The position numbers and the translations under genes are program-made. From Undibacterium cyanobacteriorum (GTDB taxonomy: Bacteria; Pseudomonadota; Gammaproteobacteria; Burkholderiales; Burkholderiaceae_D): 64,000 bases of DNA. Position 1 is the stretch's first letter; each line of letters opens with the position of its first letter. The stretch spans positions 2,604,001-2,668,000 of the forward strand of contig NZ_CP133720.1 in the NCBI RefSeq assembly GCF_031326225.1, given 5' to 3'. Shown here in pieces: positions 25,445-35,800 of the stretch. The notes beneath the pieces are model-generated. The model was not told the origin of the DNA. It searched no databases and was given only the letters and a program-made list of their open reading frames with translations.

Positions 25445-26523
25445 TGAAATATCCGCACATCATTTCCATCGCTGAAGTCATCGCTCAACTACATGTGTTC
25501 GATACCATCATCGACGCCCGTAGTGAAGCCGAGTTTGAAGAGGATCATTTACCCGGGGCGATCAATTGCCCCGTACTGAACAACGAAGAACGTATTCGAG
25601 TCGGTACCTGCTACAAACAAGTCGGAAGTTTCGAAGCGAAGCGAATCGGTGCAGCACTTGTGGCAAGGAACATCGCCAACCATATCGAACAAAGTTTCCA
25701 TGACAAGCCGCGCGAATGGCGCCCATTAATCTACTGCTGGCGCGGCGGCAATCGTAGCGGATCGATGGCAACCATCTTTGCCAAGATTGGTTGGCCAGTC
25801 GCGCAACTTGACGGCGGCTACAAAGAGTTTCGCCGACACGTCAATCAGGCACTCGCCGAGCTTTCATCACAGTTTTCTTGGAAAGTTCTATGCGGGCCAA
25901 CGGGCAGTTGTAAGAGCAAATTGCTACAAGAGTTATTGCGAGGTGGCGCACAGACACTGGACCTCGAAGCACTCGCTGGACACCGAGGTTCTGTGCTCGG
26001 CAGCCTACCCGAACATAGACAGGCCTCACAAAAAAGTTTTGAAACAGCTATCTGGAATTCATTGCGCCAGTTCGACAAGACTAAGCCCGTTTTTGTCGAA
26101 GCGGAAAGCAAAAAAATAGGAGAACTTCGCGTCCCTGAACTCTTAATGGAATACATTCGCCAAGGCGAGTGCGTCCAAATCGACCTTTCAATGGAATCCC
26201 GCATCGAATTCTTATGTGATGACTATCAGCATCTGGCGGATACACCAGAGCAGCTCACCCAGCAGCTCAGCTTTCTAACATCACTGCACGGGCATCAGCA
26301 GATCAAGGACTGGCATCGACTCATACAACAAGGCGAGCTTAAAACATTAGTGAAGGAACTACTCGAAAAACACTATGATCCAGCCTACACCAAGAGTGCG
26401 GTTCGAAATTTCAAAAAACTTAGGGAAGCAAGACACTTCATGCTAGCGTCACATCACATCGACGATATCGCAAAGATCGCTGAGGAAATCAAAGTAAGAT
26501 TCGAAGCCGACGATGCGATCTAA
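25444..26523 (+). CDS. mnmH: tRNA 2-selenouridine synthase
   Basis: 359 residues (YbbB/SelU). It converts 2-thiouridine to 2-selenouridine at the tRNA wobble position using selenophosphate. The rhodanese domain has catalytic Cys98 in CWRGGNRS; a P-loop domain follows. The P-loop reads GPTGSCKS (151-158), with Cys at the position usually Gly in GxxxxGK[ST]; whether that matters is unknown. Coupled to tesA by a one-base overlap. Its stop overlaps the stop of convergent ccoS. Confidence 0.93.
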   Translation: MKYPHIISIAEVIAQLHVFDTIIDARSEAEFEEDHLPGAINCPVLNNEERIRVGTCYKQVGSFEAKRIGAALVARNIANHIEQSFHDKPREWRPLIYCWRGGNRSGSMATIFAKIGWPVAQLDGGYKEFRRHVNQALAELSSQFSWKVLCGPTGSCKSKLLQELLRGGAQTLDLEALAGHRGSVLGSLPEHRQASQKSFETAIWNSLRQFDKTKPVFVEAESKKIGELRVPELLMEYIRQGECVQIDLSMESRIEFLCDDYQHLADTPEQLTQQLSFLTSLHGHQQIKDWHRLIQQGELKTLVKELLEKHYDPAYTKSAVRNFKKLREARHFMLASHHIDDIAKIAEEIKVRFEADDAI

Positions 26524-26663
26524 TCATCTTTATCTTCGATGATACTTTGCCCGACTTGGTCGAGTTCTTCAAATTGTCGATGATTAAGAGCCCACCAGAA
26601 TACCCAGCCAATTGCGAAAATCAACACAACGCTGAGTGGAACTAGCAAATACATAATATCCAT
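26520..26663 (-). CDS. ccoS: cbb3-type oxidase assembly protein CcoS
   Basis: 47 residues: MDIMYLLVPLSVVLIFAIGW, then VFWWALNHRQFEELDQ and an acidic tail. A single N-terminal transmembrane helix followed by FWWA-x-xxxQFEDLD is the CcoS signature. CcoS is a small membrane protein needed for cofactor insertion into cbb3 cytochrome oxidase. It starts 50 bases after the ccoI stop, in the usual ccoI-ccoS order, and its TAG overlaps the mnmH stop. Confidence 0.93.
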   Translation of the reverse strand: MDIMYLLVPLSVVLIFAIGWVFWWALNHRQFEELDQVGQSIIEDKDD

Positions 26664-26713
26664 CGTGAAATCTCACTGAGCAAAACGACGTGTTTTGAGC
26701 GCCGCTGATTAAA

Positions 26714-29023
26714 TTATTCGATGCCATTCTCAATGTTGGAACTTGGCGGCTGCAAACGTAAAACACGCAAACCATTCAGTACCACGAGTAAAGAGCTCAA
26801 TGACATCCCGAGTGCCGCGTGCCAAGGCTCTAACCAGCCAACGACTGCCGCTGGAATCGCTATTAAATTGTACAACATCGCCCACGCCAAATTCTCACGA
26901 ATCAGCTGGTAAGACAATTTGGAAATTTTCAGGGCGTAAAGGATGTCCATCAATCGATTTGACATCAATAAGGCATCACTGCGGGTTTGCGACATGGGCG
27001 CCCCCTGCCCCATCGCGATTGAGACGTTGGCCAAAGACAATGCAGGACCATCATTCATACCATCACCCACCATCACAACCACAGCACCTTGTTGTTGCAA
27101 GTGCTGAATCAATTCATATTTTTGATGTGGCTGAAGTTGAGCGTGAAAATCATCGATCCCCACCGCCGCCGCACATTCACTGACCACATCGACCCGATCG
27201 CCAGATAACAATAACACTTGTTTTCCTTGATCTCGTAGAGCTTGCACCATGTCTGCTGCATCATCGCGCAGGCCATCCTCTAAGACGTAGTAGGCCAAGA
27301 CTCCTTCTTGATCTGCGAAAACAGTGACGCTCTTACCTTTAGCGTGTTCCGGTAACTCCCACATCTTGCCACTTAATTCCAAGGCATATTCCGGTCGACC
27401 GAATCGCAAGAATCGCTTCTCATATTCGATTTGTAATCCAGCACCCGCGACCTCTGTAAAATTACCGATCTGAATCTGACTTGCTTGATCTCGTACCGAC
27501 TTTGAACTCGATTCAATTAAATGCAAGTGAACGGCTTTAGAAACCGGGTGTAAAGATAACTCAGACACCCTCAGTAACAGTGCTTCCAACTGAAGTTTGT
27601 GTTGAATGTCACTCTGAATCGTGGCCGACAGTTCGAGCGAGTCTGTTTTACTTGTCAGATCACTGCGACAATCCACGTGCTCAGCCACCACACGCAAACG
27701 CCCAAAAGTAAGCGTCCCTGTTTTATCGAAAACAAAATGACTCGCGTGTGCCAACGATTCGATCGCCTGACCTTTCGTCAACAACATGCCTGCTTTCGCG
27801 AGCTGCCCTATCGCTGCAGACATGACGCCCGGCGTGGCTAATGACAAAGCACACGGACAAGTCACGACGATGACACTTATACCGATCCACAGCGCACGAC
27901 TCGGATCAATGAAACTCCACGCTAGACCACTCAGTACTGCGATCACCATAATCATCAGCAAAAATTGACTAGCGTGTTTATCCGCAATTTGTACCCATCG
28001 AGGTTTGGTCAAACTGGCGTTTTCCATCATGCCAATTAACTGAGCCAAACGCGTTTCTTTGCCAACCTTGGTCGCGTGCACTAGCAAAGCGCTATGTTGA
28101 TTAACGGATCCTGCAATGACTTCATCGCCGACTTGTTTTAACACCGGCACCGACTCGCCAGTCATCAAGGCCTCATCACACTCACTACTGCCCTCTACAA
28201 CCGTACCATCACAGGGAATTTGCTCTCCAGCAGGTATCAGTAAAACATCACCTGCAGCCAATGAGGCCGCTTCAATTTGTTCGGTACTGCGGTCGATTGG
28301 ATAGGCCTTCAAGCGCGTCACTAAGCTTCGTGGTAATTGAGTCAAGGCTTGCAGCGCTGCATTGGTGCGTCCCTTTACGATGTCCTCAATGAAGCGGGCA
28401 CCCAGCAACAAGAACACAAACATAATCGCCGAATCGAAGTAAACCGCGCCACCAAAAAAGCTCGCCCAAACACTCGCAAAAAAGGTCAGCAAGATACCGA
28501 GAGACACTGGTACATCCATACCGATATGACGATGACGTAAATCACGTATGGCATTTTCGAAGAAGGGACGCGCCGAAAAAAGAATCACCGGCAGACTGAT
28601 CACCAAGCTCGCCAATTTGAGAAGTCGATCAATGTCGGGGGTGAGATCACCGTCAACACTGGGTTCTGGCACCAAGTAGGCTGGGAAAGCATACATCATG
28701 ACTTGCATCATGGCGAAACCAGCGATGAATAGACGCCATAATGCGCGCTTACGTTCCTTTTGTTGGAACTCAGTCAAAGACTGATGCGCAGGAAATGCCG
28801 CATAACCCAGTTTGACGATTTGTTGAATAATGGATTTAAGATCGATTGCGCGCGGATCCCATTGCAGATCTGCACGTTGATTGAGCGGATTGATGGTGAA
28901 TTTGCGAACTCCCTCTTGCTGGCCGACACTGTACTCCAATAACTGCACACAAGCCGCACAGCGAATGCCGGCGATGCTGAGTTTTTCAGATTCTAAAGTC
29001 GGAACATTATTCTCAAGCGACAT
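26714..29023 (-). CDS. ccoI: copper-transporting P1B-type ATPase CcoI/FixI
   Basis: 769 residues. It supplies copper for cbb3 oxidase assembly by pumping it out of the cytoplasm. A heavy-metal-associated domain has CxxC (GIRCAACVQLL, Cys22/Cys25); eight membrane helices include the metal-site CPC (VTCPCALS); TGES actuator; phosphorylation motif DKTGTLT; GDGMND. Most CcoI/FixI proteins also carry an N-terminal CxxCG...CCxGC domain; here that domain is on a separate frame just upstream (29043-29288). An in-frame TGA upstream of the ATG shows the break is real in this sequence. No ccoNOQP is in the window. Confidence 0.93.
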   Translation of the reverse strand: MSLENNVPTLESEKLSIAGIRCAACVQLLEYSVGQQEGVRKFTINPLNQRADLQWDPRAIDLKSIIQQIVKLGYAAFPAHQSLTEFQQKERKRALWRLFIAGFAMMQVMMYAFPAYLVPEPSVDGDLTPDIDRLLKLASLVISLPVILFSARPFFENAIRDLRHRHIGMDVPVSLGILLTFFASVWASFFGGAVYFDSAIMFVFLLLGARFIEDIVKGRTNAALQALTQLPRSLVTRLKAYPIDRSTEQIEAASLAAGDVLLIPAGEQIPCDGTVVEGSSECDEALMTGESVPVLKQVGDEVIAGSVNQHSALLVHATKVGKETRLAQLIGMMENASLTKPRWVQIADKHASQFLLMIMVIAVLSGLAWSFIDPSRALWIGISVIVVTCPCALSLATPGVMSAAIGQLAKAGMLLTKGQAIESLAHASHFVFDKTGTLTFGRLRVVAEHVDCRSDLTSKTDSLELSATIQSDIQHKLQLEALLLRVSELSLHPVSKAVHLHLIESSSKSVRDQASQIQIGNFTEVAGAGLQIEYEKRFLRFGRPEYALELSGKMWELPEHAKGKSVTVFADQEGVLAYYVLEDGLRDDAADMVQALRDQGKQVLLLSGDRVDVVSECAAAVGIDDFHAQLQPHQKYELIQHLQQQGAVVVMVGDGMNDGPALSLANVSIAMGQGAPMSQTRSDALLMSNRLMDILYALKISKLSYQLIRENLAWAMLYNLIAIPAAVVGWLEPWHAALGMSLSSLLVVLNGLRVLRLQPPSSNIENGIE

Positions 29024-29042
29024 CGTATTTTTGCCTACAGAA

Positions 29043-29288
29043 TCAGTTCACATTGACATCTTTTGCAGCGAGATACTGATCCAACAGTCCTTCTCGCAAA
29101 ATCGTTTGCACGACCGCCTGACAACCATGGCAGCAAACAGGCTGGGCTTCCCCGTTAATTTGAACAGTCAAAGCATTTTTGACACGCATCGATTCGCCAC
29201 AATGGAAGCACGTGCACGACTCGCCGCGTACGGCGGTGATCCACGCATCAAGGCGACTCCGAAAGTGATTTGGCAAAGAGAGATTCAT
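29043..29288 (-). CDS. CcoI N-terminal metal-binding domain on its own reading frame
   Basis: 81 residues from ATG 29288 (a start at 29321 is also open). It contains CFHCGE and CCHGCQAVVQTIL, the cysteine pattern that forms the N-terminus of typical CcoI/FixI ATPases. It ends 19 bases before ccoI and is out of frame with it. Either this is a natural two-gene split or a frameshift within one CcoI gene, in nature or in the assembly. Both halves together give the usual FixI length of about 850 residues. Function presumably copper handling for ccoI. Confidence 0.75.
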   Translation of the reverse strand: MNLSLPNHFRSRLDAWITAVRGESCTCFHCGESMRVKNALTVQINGEAQPVCCHGCQAVVQTILREGLLDQYLAAKDVNVN

Positions 29289-29410
29289 ACTTATTGACTC
29301 ATTTGTCGACGATCTGATCATTGGTAGTCAAATCATCGCGGATCACATGAGATCTTATTTTTCATTTATTTTGGGGCAGCCCTATAGTAAAGCAAGCAAG
29401 CCAAAAAAAC

Positions 29411-29424
29411 TTGATTTGTCGCAA
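29411..29424. promoter_or_regulatory. possible FNR/ANR-type site upstream of the ccoI cluster
   Basis: TTGATTTGTCGCAA fits the FNR consensus TTGAT-N4-ATCAA at 8 of 10 positions. It is about 120 bases upstream of the metal-binding-domain gene. cbb3 assembly genes are commonly under FNR control, but a single imperfect match is weak evidence. Confidence 0.3.
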
Positions 29425-29600
29425 GATATCATTGCAAATATCCTAAAGTCTGGCGAGCTCAAATCAAAACGGCCTTTAGAACTTGCACTATGCTCGCAGT
29501 AAACTCGTACTAAGCTCGTACTAAAGCCGCTGCTTGGTGGCTACTTATCTCAGCGAATCTTTCTCTCAGCCCAATTTGCAAAACAAAAACACGAAAAAAA

Positions 29601-29627
29601 ACGATGGTGTTTGCCATCGTTTTTTAT
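29601..29627. terminator. bidirectional rho-independent terminator
   Basis: AACGATGG (29601-29608), TGTTTG loop, CCATCGTT (29615-29622), with As before and Ts after. On the minus strand it would end the Rieske/HAD transcript. Confidence 0.8.
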
Positions 29628-29923
29628 TTGCTTTTACAAGCTGGAGCTTATGACAAGTTCCTTTTTCGAGCAAATACGCCCGTCACTGTACTGCGCAAAT
29701 TGGTTTGATTACCTCTACTTCATAACCGGTAAAAGTCGTACACCGGATTTCAAACTTCTTTGGTCTAAACGAGTCTTCAATGCAAAAGTAGTGACGTATT
29801 TTGACCTCCTCTTTTGAACCAGTTACGCAGTCAATATAGGACAGCGTTTGAGGAGAGCAAAGAAAAAATTTTCTATCTAAAAGTGAGCTCAGATTAAAGA
29901 AAACAAAGGCTACATTTTTGCTA

Positions 29924-30298
29924 TCAGTTCGACGCCGCAAGTGGAGGCTTGATATAGTCGTCCGGAGTCCAAAAAATTTTCCCATCTTGCTCAAGCACAG
30001 CAATTTTTCGCAAACGTCCACCGCGACAGGGACCACCAGTGCAATGGCCCGTATCAGGCACATAAATCGCACCGTGGGTTGCGCACATAATGTAAAGGCC
30101 GCTACCTTCGAAAAATTCGCCAGGAGTCCAATCCAACTCGACCGGTACATGCGCACAGCGGTTCAAATAGGCATGTGCCTGTCCGTCAAAACGAACCACA
30201 AATCCAGTCGCCTCATCACCACCGGCGATCACAGGAAATCGAATTCCTTTGCCACCCTCTTCAACCTGACTCGATTCACAAATCAAATAATTTTCCAT
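29924..30298 (-). CDS. Rieske [2Fe-2S] ferredoxin-like protein
   Basis: 124 residues. Cluster ligands are in CAH (Cys48, His50) and CATH (Cys72, His75), the C-x-H...C-x2-H pattern of Rieske ferredoxins. It has no signal peptide or membrane anchor, so it is a soluble cytoplasmic electron carrier or a stand-alone regulator of an oxygenase. The partner is not visible. It lies 98 bases after the HAD gene on the same strand; these two genes are often neighbours in Burkholderiales, as far as I recall. Confidence 0.88.
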   Translation of the reverse strand: MENYLICESSQVEEGGKGIRFPVIAGGDEATGFVVRFDGQAHAYLNRCAHVPVELDWTPGEFFEGSGLYIMCATHGAIYVPDTGHCTGGPCRGGRLRKIAVLEQDGKIFWTPDDYIKPPLAASN

Positions 30299-30396
30299 AT
30301 CTCACGATCTCCATCTTGGCTGTCGTTTAAAGTCCTCGCAGCGCCCTTGCTTATCGACAGCCCCAACATTCAAGATGCCAAGGATTAGTCTTCAGA

Positions 30397-31056
30397 TTAT
30401 TTTGGCTGTACCAACCATTGGTGTAAATCCGGTACATTCTTGGCGGAAAAAATCGGTGCGCATGTTTGTAATGTTTGCGGATCGTGAGCACCATATTCGA
30501 CCGCCACTGCTACCGCTCCAGCATTGTTCGCCATTTGCAAATCGTGCGTGGTATCACCAATCATCACGGTACGCCGCATGTCTTGACCCAACTCGCGGGT
30601 GAGCTCTTGTAACATTGCAGGATGCGGCTTTGAAAAGGTCTCATCGGCACAGCGCGTTGCATCGAAGAAGGAACTTAACTTGGACGTATGTAGTGCGCGG
30701 TTTAATCCCACTCGGCTTTTGCCGGTCGCCACCGCTAAAAAATAACCTTGTTGCGCCAAGTCAGTGATCATTTCTCTGACTCCCTCGAACAGTGGGAGCT
30801 CGTGATCTTTCGTAAAGTAATGGACACGGTAGCGGTCAATCACTTTCTGGGTCATGGATCCATCCATCTCTGGAAAAACCCGGGCGATCGCCTCTTGCAA
30901 ACCCAAACCGATCACATGCGATGCGTCTTTATCTGTTGGAACTGGCAATCCCAAGTCTTTAGCAGCACCTTGCAAACTACGGACAATCGTCATCGTGCTG
31001 TCCATTAAAGTACCGTCCCAGTCAAAGACGATGAAGTCAAAACGCTTATTTGGCAT
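30397..31056 (-). CDS. HAD-superfamily hydrolase, phosphoglycolate-phosphatase-like
   Basis: 219 residues from ATG 31056 (MPNKRFDFIVFDWDGTLMDS); the longer frame adds a poor N-terminus. Motif I DWDGT has the nucleophile Asp, motif II is VATGKS, and motif IV is MIGDTTHDL. The helical cap between motifs I and II is of the Gph/PGMB type. In E. coli and Burkholderiales a HAD enzyme of this kind sits beside rluC, as here. Probable substrate is a small phosphate ester such as phosphoglycolate; this is inference. Confidence 0.88.
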   Translation of the reverse strand: MPNKRFDFIVFDWDGTLMDSTMTIVRSLQGAAKDLGLPVPTDKDASHVIGLGLQEAIARVFPEMDGSMTQKVIDRYRVHYFTKDHELPLFEGVREMITDLAQQGYFLAVATGKSRVGLNRALHTSKLSSFFDATRCADETFSKPHPAMLQELTRELGQDMRRTVMIGDTTHDLQMANNAGAVAVAVEYGAHDPQTLQTCAPIFSAKNVPDLHQWLVQPK

Positions 31057-31193
31057 GATTGTGAAGTCTGGGGAGATCGCCTTTTGAGCAAGACCCAGCA
31101 GCAAATGTAATATTGTTCTTATTGTACCTGATCAAACTGCGAGGCGTTTTCTAGAAGCAAGGTCTCTGAAGTTTAAACCTTAATCTTGAGCGA

Positions 31194-32147
31194 CTAGCCG
31201 TCCACCATCAGCGATCGCACGAAGTTTTCACATTCTTTCGGCAAAGGCGCGTTGAGTTTCAGAATCTCGCCAGTGGCTGGATGTCGAAAGCTAATCTGAT
31301 GCGCGTGAAGAAACATCCGTTTCAAGGCCCCACGATGTTCATTCGCTTTCAATAATTCTCGATTCAAAGCGAAATCACCATATTTGTCATCACCAAGAAT
31401 TGGAAATCCACTGGAAGACAAATGCACACGGATCTGATGTGTGCGTCCGGTTTTTAACTCCGCTTCCAACAAAGCAAAATCCTTAAACTTTTTCTTCAAA
31501 GAAAAAACCGTGTGGGACTCCATCCCATCCGCTTGAACTCGCACCCGACGCTCGCCATCGGCCGTTGTATATTTATGCAAAGGCAATTTGATATGTTGCC
31601 GTTGATTACGCCAATCACCTGCGACCATCGTTAAGTAACGTTTGTCCGTTTCGCCATCACGCATCTGCTCATGCAAACTCACCAATGCCGTACGTTTCTT
31701 GGCTAACAACAAAAGACCTGAAGTCTCGCGATCGAGGCGATGGACTAATTCCAAGAACTTCGCTTCTGGGCGGGCCGCACGTAATTGCTCGATGACGCCA
31801 AAACTCACGCCAGAACCACCATGCACCGCGACACCGGCAGGTTTATCAATGATTAAGAGATGAGGATCTTCGAAAATAACCGCAAATTCCGCGCCTGGAA
31901 CATGATTCGATGGCTTTTCAGCAACTCGAATTGGTGGAACTCTGACAACATCACCTTCTTTTAAGCGATATAACTGATCAATTCGCCCTTTATTCACCCG
32001 CACTTCACCAGAACGTAGAATGCGGTAAATATGACTTTTAGGAACACCCTTGCAAATTCGCAACAAAAAATTATCAATACGTTGCCCAGCGTCATCTTCA
32101 GCAACCGTAAGGAGTTGCACCTGCGCAAAGTTTTGTTCACTGGCCAT
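31194..32147 (-). CDS. rluC: 23S rRNA pseudouridine(955/2504/2580) synthase
   Basis: 317 residues from ATG 32147 (MASEQNF); starts at 32198 or 32177 are also open but give longer leaders than the family shows. An S4 RNA-binding domain (about 20-75, GQRIDNFLLRICKGVPKSHIY) precedes the synthase domain with catalytic Asp139 in HRLDRETSGLLLLAK. It modifies three uridines in 23S rRNA. Divergent from rne, the same arrangement as in E. coli. Confidence 0.93.
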   Translation of the reverse strand: MASEQNFAQVQLLTVAEDDAGQRIDNFLLRICKGVPKSHIYRILRSGEVRVNKGRIDQLYRLKEGDVVRVPPIRVAEKPSNHVPGAEFAVIFEDPHLLIIDKPAGVAVHGGSGVSFGVIEQLRAARPEAKFLELVHRLDRETSGLLLLAKKRTALVSLHEQMRDGETDKRYLTMVAGDWRNQRQHIKLPLHKYTTADGERRVRVQADGMESHTVFSLKKKFKDFALLEAELKTGRTHQIRVHLSSSGFPILGDDKYGDFALNRELLKANEHRGALKRMFLHAHQISFRHPATGEILKLNAPLPKECENFVRSLMVDG

Positions 32148-32898
32148 TTTCGACGAATTTTGAAGTATTCCCCCCATTTTTATCGCTAAGTCCTTCATTT
32201 TGAATATATAATCACCAAAGCTTAAAAGTCGCTATTAATGCGTTCACTTGAAAGCGCGTGTTGGAAAGATCAGTATTCTACACAGGGGCGTGTCTATCGG
32301 CCTCGCCATTTTCGCAAATTCGATAGAAAAGATGTGTATGCACATCGTTTTGCAAGTCAGGGTTGCAACCAAATGTGGCAATCGGGCTTTCACAAAACGA
32401 TTTGGATCAGTTAGTTTGAAATATAAAGGATAAGTCCGGCAAGACGCTGCAATTGACTTTAATTGAGCAGCTTGCCGGTTGATAGTTTTAATAAACCGAG
32501 TCGATTTTGTTGAAGACGCACAATCGCGTGCTGTTTGTTTCGACACTGAATACGACGTTGAAGTGACGTTGATTTTTAGCAAGTTGCGCATCGCCTGAGT
32601 TTGAAGACGCCAGCTGAAGTTTGCACCCAGTGTGCACGACAGCGAGTAGCGGCCAACTGAGAGACATGTGCACTCGACTGACTGGAAAAACTATCCGCGC
32701 CAAGCGCATGAATAACCTATTGATGGTTACGCACCAGAGCTTTTGCCTGCGTTGTGCGACATTCGACATCAGTATCGTTTCATGCCAGTGGCATTTCCCG
32801 CCCGCTCAAACTCTCCGCTCCTCGCATACATCCAATGGGAGCAGTCCTCGTTGCGCAAGCATCTGAGGCTTAGGTGGCTTTATGCCATGGAGAAAACT
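32148..32898. other. rluC-rne divergent region including the probable rne leader
   Basis: About 750 bases without a supportable gene. It must hold the rluC and rne promoters. A long rne 5' leader is expected from other proteobacteria, where RNase E binds a leader hairpin and destroys its own message; the hairpin at 32436-32478 is a candidate. Short open frames here look non-coding. Confidence 0.5.
32436..32478 (+). ncRNA. strong hairpin in the rne leader
   Basis: CCGGCAAG (32436-32443) pairs with CTTGCCGG (32471-32478), with an inner near-complementary GCTGCAATT/AATTGAGCAG segment. No T-run follows. It is about 420 bases before the rne start. Confidence 0.4.
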
Positions 32899-35800
32899 AT
32901 GAAACGTATGCTGTTTAACGCAACACAGCAAGAAGAACTGCGTGTTGCTATTGTCAATGGGCAAAAACTCATTGACATCGATATCGAAACAACCGGACGC
33001 GAACTCCGCAAATCGAATATCTACAAAGGTGTTATCACCCGTATCGAACCATCCTTAGAAGCTTGCTTCGTCAATTACGGCGAAGAACGCCACGGCTTCT
33101 TGCCTTTCAAAGAAGTCGCTCGCTCTTACTTCAAAGAAGGTATCGACGTCCGCAATTCGACCATCAAAGACGCCCTGCGCGAAGGTCAAGAAATCATCGT
33201 CCAAGTAGAAAAAGAAGAACGCGGCAACAAAGGTGCGGCTCTGACTTCTTTCATTTCCTTGGCTGGCCGCTATTTGGTGTTAATGCCAAACAACCCACGC
33301 GGTGGCGGTGTTTCTCGTCGCGTCGAAGGCGAAGATCGCCAAGAGTTGCGCGAAACCATGGACAAACTAGACTTGCCAGCCGGCATGTCTGTGATTGCCC
33401 GTACCGCTGGTATTGGTCGCAATGTTGATGAATTGCAATGGGATCTTAATTACCTGATGCAATTGTGGCGCGCCATTGATGGTGCTGGTAAGTCGGGCCA
33501 AGGCGCCTTCTTGATTTACCAAGAATCCTCGTTAGTGATCCGCGCGATTCGCGATTACTTCCAACCTGATATCGGCGAAATCCTGATCGATACCGACGAT
33601 ATTTACGAACAAGCACAGCAGTTCATGAGCCACGTCATGCCTGACATGGTTCATCGCGTCAAACGCTACAGCGATGACGTGCCTTTGTTCTCTCGTTTCC
33701 AGATCGAACACCAAATCGAAACCGCCTACTCGCGTACCGTACCCTTGCCTTCTGGTGGCGCGATCGTTATCGATCATACCGAAGCTTTGGTTTCCGTCGA
33801 CGTCAACTCAGCACGTGCAACACGTGGTGGCGATATCGAAACAACTGCATTCAATACCAATCTTGAAGCGGCCGAAGAAGTTGCCCGCCAATTGCGTTTG
33901 CGCGACTTGGGCGGCTTGATCGTGATTGACTTCATCGACATGGAAAACGCGAAGAATCAGCGCGAAGTAGAAACGCGCTTGAAAGATGCTTTGCGTTACG
34001 ATCGTGCGCGCGTTCAGATGGGTAAGATCTCCCGTTTTGGTTTGATGGAATTGTCACGCCAACGTTTGCGCCCTTCTCTGTCTGAAGGCAGCCACGTAAC
34101 CTGCCCACGTTGTAACGGCACAGGCCATATCCGCGATACAGAATCGTCCGCATTGCAAGTCTTGCGCATCATCCAAGAAGAAGCAATGAAGGAAAATTCA
34201 GCAGCGATCCATGTTCAGGTTCCAGTTGACGTTGCAGCATTCTTGCTCAACGAAAAACGTGGCGAGATTTTGAAGATCGAAACACGCCACCGTGTTACTG
34301 CTATCCTGATTCCAAACAAACATTTGGAAACACCACATTACAAATTAGATCGTCTCAAACATGATGATCCACGCCTAGAAGAAGCTCATGCAAGCTATGC
34401 GATGGCTGAGCAAGTTGATACCGACATCGGTTATAACAAGCGTCAAAAAGATGACGTGAAGCCGCGTCAAGAAGCCGTTGTGAAAACAATTACGCCAGAA
34501 ACAGCACCTATCGTTGAACGCAAACCTGAACCTACGAAAGAAGTTGCCAAAGAATCGGGCGGTTTGTTCGCAGGTATCGCAAAATTCTTCAGTTCTTTGT
34601 TCGGTAGCGCAAGCGAAGCTGCTCCTGCTGTCGAAGAAAAACCGAAACATGCTCGCGATAAGAACGACCGTAATCGCCAACGTAATCGCCAACGCAATCG
34701 TGGCCGCAATGGCAATGGTGCGGAAAACGAAGAACGCAATAGCAAAGGCAACGATAAATCCAACGATCGTGCCAACGACAAATCAGTAGATAAATCTGCT
34801 GATAAAACGAGCGATAGAGTAAGCGATAAAGAGCAAAAATCTTCCTCTGAAAACAATCAACAGCGTCAGAACAAACAGCAACAACGCCCTGCACGCGAGG
34901 AAAAAGAAGGTCAAGAATCTCGTCGTGAACGTCAGCAAAAACAACGTGATGCTCGCAAAGAAAATAATGCGGAAGCAAAACAGGAAGACTTAGCGGTTGC
35001 ATCCGCAGCACCGTCTATTACAGCGGCTGCAGCAACGACTCCAAGTCACAAACCTAAACTCACCGAAAGTTCTGAAGCGACTGCGGATGTTGAAAACGCA
35101 GATGCACCTAGCACAGAGGAAGGCCGTCGTCGCCGCAGAGGTGGACGCAACCGTAATCGTCGCGATCGTCATGCTGCAGAAAACGCTGAAATGACAACGA
35201 CTGAAAACAATGGTGAAGTAGCCGTCGCTGCGCCACCAGCATTTATTCCTGTCGTTGATCTGTTGCAAAGTGAAGCAGCAAGCGCGGATAGCAAGCCTGT
35301 TCAATCTAGTTTGGATTTGGCTCCAGAGGCACAATCAACAGCATCCGCAGCAACAGCACCACAGGTAACTGCACCTGCAGCGCCTGAGGCAACAACAACT
35401 GAGGTTATAACTGAAGTTGCAGAAGTCGTTTCGACCACCGTTGCACCAGCTGCGGTAGAGGCTGCTCAAGTGGCCAACGAAGCTAGCGCAACTGCTGAAG
35501 TGAAAACCGTCGAGCCAAGTGTCGCAGAGTCGAACCTTGTAGCAAATGCCGAGCCTGTCACTACTGCTGCAAGCATTGAAGCTGCACCGACTCAATCAAC
35601 AGCAAGCGAAGCTGCACAAAGCGAAGTATCTGTAGCGCCGCAAACACCAGCTCCTACTGAAGTAATCGCGCCAGCTGCCGTGGCTACAGAAACCGTTGCG
35701 GCTGTCACCGAGGTCGTCGCAGAGATCGCTGCAGAAGTAACGGCTACAACAACAACGGCTGAGGTAAGCCCTGCGCCTGTACCTGTACAAGCAGATTTGT

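Larger units (their letters stand above)
29289..29923. other. intergenic region between the ccoI cluster and the Rieske gene
   Basis: About 630 bases. It holds a possible FNR half-palindrome at 29411-29424, a strong terminator at 29601-29627, and about 290 bases beyond that with no feature I can support. Short frames exist here on both strands but have no SD and no recognisable protein. Confidence 0.5.

Noticed and set aside
29683..30156. 157-codon minus-strand frame overlapping the Rieske gene
   Set aside because: Overlaps a well-supported Rieske ferredoxin gene in another frame, and its own sequence matches no family I recognise.
32248..32433. 61-codon frame in the rne leader
   Set aside because: No SD, no hydrophobic or conserved pattern; more likely untranslated leader or promoter DNA.
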